In this document: piece after piece, positions 57,691 through 64,000 of the stretch
Layout of the letters: every line of letters starts with the position of its first letter
Numbering within the stretch: position 1 is the first letter of the stretch
NCBI GenBank assembly: GCA_030620095.1
Contig: JAUTXW010003596.1
Span: forward strand, 310,001-374,000
Reading direction: 5' to 3'
Source of the DNA: Kuschelorhynchus macadamiae
Lineage: Eukaryota; Arthropoda; Insecta; Coleoptera; Curculionidae
DNA length: 64,000 bases
Program-made: the position numbers and the translations under genes
The notes under the pieces: generated by a model
What the model saw: only the letters and a program-made list of their open reading frames with translations
What the model was told of the DNA's origin: nothing
Databases searched by the model: none

Positions 57691-58560
57691 TAAACTTTCT
57701 TGATGCACGAAATCTTCTCCGATGAGAAGTGTTTATATCGTATGCCTACTTTATACTACAATAACTTATACAATTCTGCGATTAATGTCTATTACAATTG
57801 CTAGGAAATTTCGCTTTAGTATAAATGTATCCCGCGAGTGCTTTTAAAAATAATCAAAATGGCGGAAGCAGTGCGCTATTTTGTGTAACATAAGAAAATA
57901 TTTACATAATTCATCGTGATAGGTATAAAATGAAAGAGTCCGTTAGGTGATTCTAAATATATGCACATGTATTTAGAGGCGGGGACTGAAAAATTAAATA
58001 AATAAAAGGGTCCACGCGAACAATGATCAAAATTAAAATAAGACCCCATATAAAATACATGAAGAAAAAAGAAGAACCAAAAATATTATTTTCAGTATCA
58101 TATTGAACATATAGCACTTCTTAAAATAAAAATAAAAGTTTTATTTGAACATAGCTCCGCAATAGCTTTATTCTGGATATAGTGGATGGATTTTATATAA
58201 AATTTGGACAAAACTGGGCACCCCTGTACCTTAAAAAGAAGTCATGGGATTAGGTTGTCTCGAAAGGACTGCTTTATATCATCAAAATCGGAAAATTTGT
58301 TTTTATACACAACTTCCCTCTTATAGAATTCCACTATGTATAGATAACACAATTCATATATGCCTACGAATTTATGAAACGTGTGTATGTGTAGTGGAAC
58401 TCTGCACGTGAGTGAAGTAAAAAAGAAATACGGATATTTTTATTGGTTTATAATTTATTATTACATTATAATTATTATTTATTTATTTTTTATAAGTTTA
58501 TTTACTATAAAAAATAAATTATGTAATTTATTATTTTCTAGGAAGTAGAATTTTACCAAA
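57691..58560. other. No gene seen
   Basis: No supported feature. Confidence 0.35.
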
Positions 58561-58735
58561 TATTTAAAAAATGTATCAGTGTATCCCTATTTCACATTTG
58601 ATTTTTGTCCAAATTTTTAAGTCAAATGGGAGAACAAGTTTTTCGGGCTAGGAGCCCTAACATACAAAAATCTGCAAAAATCTCGCAGATTGATTTTTTC
58701 GCTATTATAATACTTCCCTCTTACGAGGGAAATAA
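58561..58735 (-). repeat. RepA 5'-end fragment (minus orientation)
   Basis: The terminal hairpin 'acttccctcttacgaggga' ends near 58729, preceded by 'tgattttttcgctattataa' and 'gatttttgtcc'. Only the first ~175 bp of the element remain. Confidence 0.65.
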
Positions 58736-59295
58736 ATTTTTAAGAAGTTAATTCGAAAACCACTTTCCATAAGTAAGGAATGTCATTTAATTACTAAATA
58801 ACCTATATATGAAAATAATATCCGGGGAAGCTCTTTTCTTTATATTTACATAGAATAGTAAATATGCTACGAATATTTTCCTAAAACTTACATATATACA
58901 AAAAAAACTTACCAAAAAAATGATATAAAAAAATTAACTATACTATCACAGCAATAATTAGAATTATTTCTGACTTCGCGAACGCAACGTTTAATCTTAA
59001 TGCATGTGCACTCCTACAAAATTCAGAAACTAGAATGGGAAACGTGCAATATACGCACGTTTGATTGATCTCTTAACGGGGGGGTACCAATATTAAACAA
59101 AGAGGTAGGGGAGATATTTTTTTTAAATTATAATGATGACACTATCCCAGCCTGTTATGAAATGTGAGTGCGATTATTTTTTGAATGCACCAGTATGACC
59201 AAATTTATCGTTAAAGGGATAGAATTTAAAAAAAATTATATAAACGACTAATTATAGTAAAGCTAACTATTTCAATATATTTCATGTTCAGATTG
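58736..59295. other. No gene seen
   Basis: No supported feature. Confidence 0.35.
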
Positions 59296-59890
59296 CTACA
59301 CAGGCACGGTTTTCCCATTAGGCTGAGTAGGCTGAAGCCTAGAGCCCCCAAAGAAAGCAATTTGTGCGATGTGCGCCGAAGCGAAGCTATGTACGGCGTG
59401 AGGTGCTATGGGAGGTGCGATGTGCGGTGCAAGTTCATTCTTAGGAAAAATGTGTATTCAAAGAAGGAAAGTATACAATATGACGTCTTGTGCCTGGTTG
59501 ATATCCTTATGGACCATGCTATGTCATTATGTATGTGTGTGTGTATTGACTTTGTATAAACTGTTTAAAAATGGTATATTGGCGGTTTCTGTTTTGAGTA
59601 ATGACTTCAAAAAATTGCGTTAAATATAATATAGTGGCGCCATAGAAGCGAGTTCGTATTATTGGATTGATATTAGGGTGTTAACTACTGTACTGAAGAA
59701 ATGCTGTATAGTGAATGTTTTCAACTTAAGAATTACTTCGATATTGTGTGTTTCAAGAAGAATGTCTCTGCCACTGCTTTTAAAATGATGAAGAGAGTTC
59801 TTGAAAACCGTGCTTATAATTTACTTGACACTAGCTATATCAAGCTGCGAAGTTCAAGAGCCTTTTTCGAAAATTACCAACAATTAACTT
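59296..59890 (+). mobile_element. hAT-like element remnant (copy 2)
   Basis: 'caggcacggttttccc' at about 59300, with 'aggctgaagcctagagccc' following, and the block 59690-59880 (related to 51590-51790) keep the same order as copy 1 but with different internal sequence. Frames 59284-59559 and 59701-59913 overlap these repeats and are not recognised. Confidence 0.45.
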
Positions 59891-59934
59891 TCAAGTTTTT
59901 TGCATATCTTTGAGTTTAAGTGCTCCTATGTCCT

Positions 59935-60140
59935 GAAAAACAGGTCCATTTATTTCCGTCGGTCTGTTTCTGCCTATAGGCCACATTTCTTAAAAAACTC
60001 CTTATTATTGACTTTAAGTTTTAGTGAAAAATCAAGGGTCATACGGAAATGGGGCGGTTACATTTTCGTAAAAATCCAAGATGGCGCATGGCGGAACAAA
60101 ATAGCAGTCTCAAATTTTGCACAAAAAACAACAAACCTTT
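59935..60140 (+). repeat. RepA fragment (plus orientation)
   Basis: It contains 'ccgtcggtctgtttctgcc', 'aaaaatcaagggtcatacgg', 'aaaaatccaagatggcgc' and 'caaattttgcacaaaaa', in RepA order. Confidence 0.7.
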
Positions 60141-60330
60141 AAACTATTGCACGTTTACCTAAAATAGGACCACGTTGCAAATACATTTTAATGTCTCCGG
60201 AAGCATTATTAGCAGATCACGTTCGAGATTTAGGGAAAGCGGAAGCTTCTCCTAAGGGCCATGTCCATGCAATAACGGGCAACTCCAACAGACAAGTGAA
60301 GTATAAAACGACTTGCAGACAATTAAAAGT
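60141..60330 (+). other. Coding-like block ending at a splice donor
   Basis: An open frame from about 60139 reads through KIGPRCKYILMSPEALLADH, then VRDLGKAEASPKGHVHAITG and RQVKYKTTCRQLK, directly followed by GTAAGT at 60330. Composition and length resemble an internal exon more than the surrounding AT-rich DNA. I do not recognise the family. It could be a host exon or part of a transposon protein. No partner exons were found. Confidence 0.35.
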
Positions 60331-61882
60331 AAGTTGTATAAATTTTACGTGAGGCGATATGAAGACGTTTAATCAATGATAATTTAAGAAACACACGACT
60401 TCTAGGCGTGTTTAAATTTATTCTGGTAGACGTGTTGTACCAGAGCCATAATATTCTGGAAGGAACAATTTTCATAAAACGATCCGATGTTGTGAAAATA
60501 ACGTAACCTAAAATGTTGTACTTATCATTCCAGGAACACTATTTTTAATGGAGACTACATTTTGCAAGGTATTCATTGCAATGACATTTATGCTTTTAAA
60601 GCTGCACTTTATTAAAATTAATTTCAACCGACCTAAAAAAATCTTTGCCAGAAAGTTAATAATTCCGAACTTGAACTTCCTTCTCTATTATGGCGCAGTT
60701 TGTTTTTTAACGACAAAAAGTAAACGATTAGTTTGGCCTTTTATCCAAACAAAAATAATTAAAGAAAACAAACACTAATTTTCTTCGTTAAAAAGTAAAT
60801 TTTCCATTCAATCAAACTATTTTATGATATCACGAATCTTACTCTAGAATCTCACTTATATTAGTTTAATTTTTGTTAAGAAACAGGCTAAAAAATTGCA
60901 AGGAACAAGTTGTGCTATCGGCCTAAATAAAAATAAATATATGGACTGAAATATACCAAACATTTGTTTTTTTTTTGTTCATCTATTGCATCGCTCCCCC
61001 CGTGTGCAGGGCACTAGGGCGGTTTCCCATTTGTACTAATAAAACATAACACATATAAAAATAATATTTTAGTTTCCAATTATTTATTTTATTATTATAG
61101 ATATTGATTATAAATTATTTTTTATTATTTCTAGTATTTTTAATTATTTGAGTATTTTAATATTTTACATTCACATATGGCTTACCTTCTCGTTTCTTAA
61201 AGCCAGGAAATCTTTTTTCAACATTCTTTGGTCCGTTTTCTTCCTACTCCTGTATCAAGCAAAACGACCTATGTTTCCCTGGCAAAATTACGGGTATTTT
61301 AGCAATACATTACGAAGACAAAGGAAACGTCACATAACTGACCTAGCAAATGAACTAAATTGTTGCTAATTTGAAATATTTTGCAAACCTTATATCATTG
61401 CAAGAAAATCACTTTTATTAGTCCACCGAAATTTTTCAATAATCGCTTCCTTGAGCGTAAACAACTGTTTTTAAATAATACATGTAACTTATTGCATGTT
61501 ACCATTCTTATAAGTAATTTATCTATATTGTGTTACCTAAAATGTAGGTCAAACGTGAATTTGTTTAAAACCTTGTTTTTATGTTGCCATGATCAGGATA
61601 GTTGTTTTTCCATTTATTAAAATATTGTTTTGCTAATCAGTGACGGTGGTGAATCATAGTTGTCTCTTGACATTCAATATACCAGATACTGTATGTGATA
61701 TATTAACTGAATGTCGTTTCTCTTTTTATAAAGGATCATCAAAAAACTTTTGGAAAACCTCAGAAAACCATTGCCAATATTCTGATAAACACCGAAAATT
61801 GTGAGAAAATATCTTCTATTTTCCCTTATAGGGTATAACTATTAATTATTAACATAATATGGGTTCTATAGTGGAAGTATAG
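60331..61882. other. No gene supported
   Basis: Frames at 60548-60778, 61148-61369 and 61381-61620 are low-complexity AT-rich translations without known domains. Confidence 0.35.
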
Positions 61883-62405
61883 AGCGTAACCAGACCAAGA
61901 GTAGGGGAGCGTGAGGGGCACATTCAAAAGTAAAGGGGTGGCTTGATTGACTTTCTCCGAAAAAAAAAATATTTTACTCTTGACATATACATTTTATTAT
62001 GTATAATAAATGTGATTATAACATTAAAAAAAAATTACAAATTAATGGTATACAAACCCCAAAGGTTTCTCTTAACGAGTAATATGAATAATAAACTTTG
62101 AAAACAGCTAGGCGAACAAAAAATTGAAATAAATATATCCTAATCTTTGGTTCAAATCATTTATATGATGCATGTAATTATTATAATATACAGGTGTTAT
62201 TTATGAAATTGAAAATTTGTATTTCACCCCCCCCCCCCGTGAGTCACATAATTGAAAAACTTCTATGCTACTTTATTCACTTAATTTTGCACCACTATTT
62301 TTAAAATTTGCACACTCTCCTAGAGAATGAAATTATTGTTTGTGAGATTATTTGTATAAAACCTTGAATGGACAAGTGTCCCTAATACCCTCGTCTGGTT
62401 ACGCT
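61883..62405. mobile_element. Possible element with 13-bp inverted ends, 523 bp
   Basis: 'agcgtaaccagac' (61883-61895) is exactly inverted as 'gtctggttacgct' (62393-62405), and similarity continues a few bases inward. No transposase inside. The element contains a 13-base C run and one copy of the terminal-window repeat. Confidence 0.5.
62250..62330 (+). repeat. Repeat shared with the window end (copy 1)
   Basis: 'ttgaaaaacttctatgctac', 'ttattcacttaattttgcac' and 'ttgcacactctcctagagaa' recur at 63847-64000. Confidence 0.75.
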
Positions 62406-63639
62406 ACTCACCAACGTTTCAGGGTTTCTAGAACACCAATAAGATATTTTTTACAATAAAAAATGCCTTGCAAAAAATCTTCGATATTTTTAAAAAGTTA
62501 TATCTTGAGAAAGCGCATTAAAATACAAGAATCCGATCATGGATTTTATAACATTTTGATCCAGAATTATAAAATTATCAACTTAATCCCATCTTATCCT
62601 TGCTAAACGTGCTGAAAGCCCTATAGTTACACTGTATAATAAAACAAAATTGTTTATAGAAACGCCAAATGCTTTCAAAAAGTCGATTTTGCTTAGATAA
62701 AAAGTACGTTTATATACAAAAAAGAATTTGATGTATTTTACGATTTTTAAATAAAAAAATAGTTTTAATTTAAGAGATCTGTTTTATCCCCCAAGAATTA
62801 TTCTGTATAGAGTAAAAATTATATAGATAAAGATGAAAGCAGTATTTCACCATTTTTTAAATTAAAATCCTTTCCCACCCCTGGGGGTCTGATAACTTCT
62901 ATGGTTAAAAAATTTTTTGAATACAAAAGGATAAAAGAAATTTGACATGATCGCTTTTGAAATAAAAAAATCTTTTCAGGGGGCTGTTTCAGTCCTTTAG
63001 GGATACCTTTTTATAATAAAAATATATATATACTAAAAATCACAGAAATTTGACATATGTCGCCATTTTTTAGAAAATAAATCAACCCATTTTAACAAAC
63101 AAAAGAGTAATTTATTAAATTCATGGTTTTAATTAATTTTAAGCAGCAATTATTCTGTATATCAACTTTTGTGTCATACCTTTAGCCACAGAAAAGTAAT
63201 GTTAAAAATTGATATACAGATAGTTTTTTTTCAATTAACGACTGTTAATAAAACCAGGAAACGGTAAGTTAATTAGAATTTATTTAGGAACGAAATAGCC
63301 CAGAATTAGTTTTTCTTTTCTTTGTTTATTGACGTTTATTTCTCTGACAAAGTGAAGCAAATTCCAACGGATTACATTCATTGAAATGACCTATTAATTA
63401 CTTAACAATTATATTCCATTTTTTTAAAGTATAGGTTTCAAATAAATATAAATTATCGCAAAATATTAAATGTTATTTTAATATCAAAAAATTGTTGCAA
63501 TATTTAATTTCAAAATGTATTCTTAATAGTCTGTAATATGGGACATTTACCTTACTTGATTTTTTTTCCATTATGAATATTTTAAACAATAATATTAAAA
63601 TATATCAAAAACGACAAATTTCTTTAATTATATTCAAAA
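62406..63639. other. No gene seen
   Basis: AT-rich. No supported feature. Confidence 0.35.
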
Positions 63640-64000
63640 TTTTTTGGGTCGGTCACGTTTCCCCTCCGAATCAAACGAATTTCAAAAATAGATACACTAA
63701 CATTTTGCACAATTTTGCACATAATAAATACAATTTTGTACACTTACCCAAGAGAAACTAAAGCATTTTTTTAAACGGGGGGCAAACTTGACCGTCCCCC
63801 ACCGTCTTTTAAAATATCTGAATATTTTTATATCAATCGTCCCATCTAATTTTGCACACTAATTTTTAAATTTTTCACACCCTCCTAGAGAAAGTTAAGG
63901 GGGGTCAAAAATTTGCATTTTACCCCCCATTTGTCACGAAGTTGAAAAACTTCTATGCTACTTTATTCACCTAATTTTGCACATTTTTGCACCACTATTT
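63640..64000 (+). repeat. Repeat shared with 62250-62330 (copies 2 and 3), runs off the window
   Basis: 'ttttgcacactaatttttaa' and 'caccctcctagagaaag' (63850-63895) and 'ttgaaaaacttctatgctac' to the end match the earlier copy. Pyrimidine/purine-rich 'cccccc' patches lie beside each. It continues beyond the window. Confidence 0.7.

Overview
The window is AT-rich eukaryotic DNA that looks like an insect genome. The evidence is one multi-exon gene of an insect-type CRAL-TRIO lipid-transfer protein with GT-AG introns, and a dense layer of decayed insect-type transposons: mariner-like, MULE, hAT-like, R4/Dong, CR1/Jockey-like and Penelope elements, plus a tRNA-derived SINE. No bacterial, viral or CRISPR feature was seen. 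The order (beetle, bug or other) cannot be decided from this sequence alone.

The only host gene I can support lies on the minus strand. Six coding exons (36821-36596, 29253-29094, 28539-28478, 23586-23393, 18842-18726, 5332-5081) join with matching reading phase into a 336-residue protein with a CRAL-TRIO N-terminal helical domain followed by the lipid-binding CRAL-TRIO domain. It resembles the alpha-tocopherol transfer protein / clavesin / retinaldehyde-binding group. The coding part spans 31.7 kb because its five introns (about 7.3, 0.55, 4.9, 4.6 and 13.4 kb) are filled with transposons. An AG acceptor just before the ATG suggests a further upstream non-coding exon that I could not place.

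Layout: 0-2 kb has a tandem dispersed repeat (called RepA here) and a broken mariner-like transposase. 2-5 kb is mostly featureless. 5-19 kb (intron 5) holds the last exon, R4/Dong LINE remnants beside TAA microsatellites, a cluster of TTTACGCAC palindromes, a MULE transposase with a SWIM finger and several lesions, an alternating-orientation repeat, and two opposed LINE fragments. 19-23 kb (intron 4) has a nested inverted/direct repeat structure around an array of GTATCTTAGATAC motifs. 24-29 kb (intron 3) and 29-36 kb (intron 1) have RepA copies, a 760-bp element with long terminal inverted repeats, and a perfect 214-bp palindrome next to exon 1. 37-64 kb, upstream of the coding start, is almost entirely repeats: more RepA, small MITEs, two tandem R4/Dong remnants, a Penelope fragment, a SINE, a CR1/Jockey-like remnant and hAT-like ends.

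The points most worth a second look are the perfect palindrome, the RepA family (at least nine copies, with constant ends and internal ~0.5-kb monomers), the TTTACGCAC palindrome cluster, the repeated pairing of R4/Dong remnants with TAA tracts, and the nested repeat at 19.6-21.9 kb. I see no evidence of a new multi-gene functional system. The novelty here is in mobile and repeat structure.
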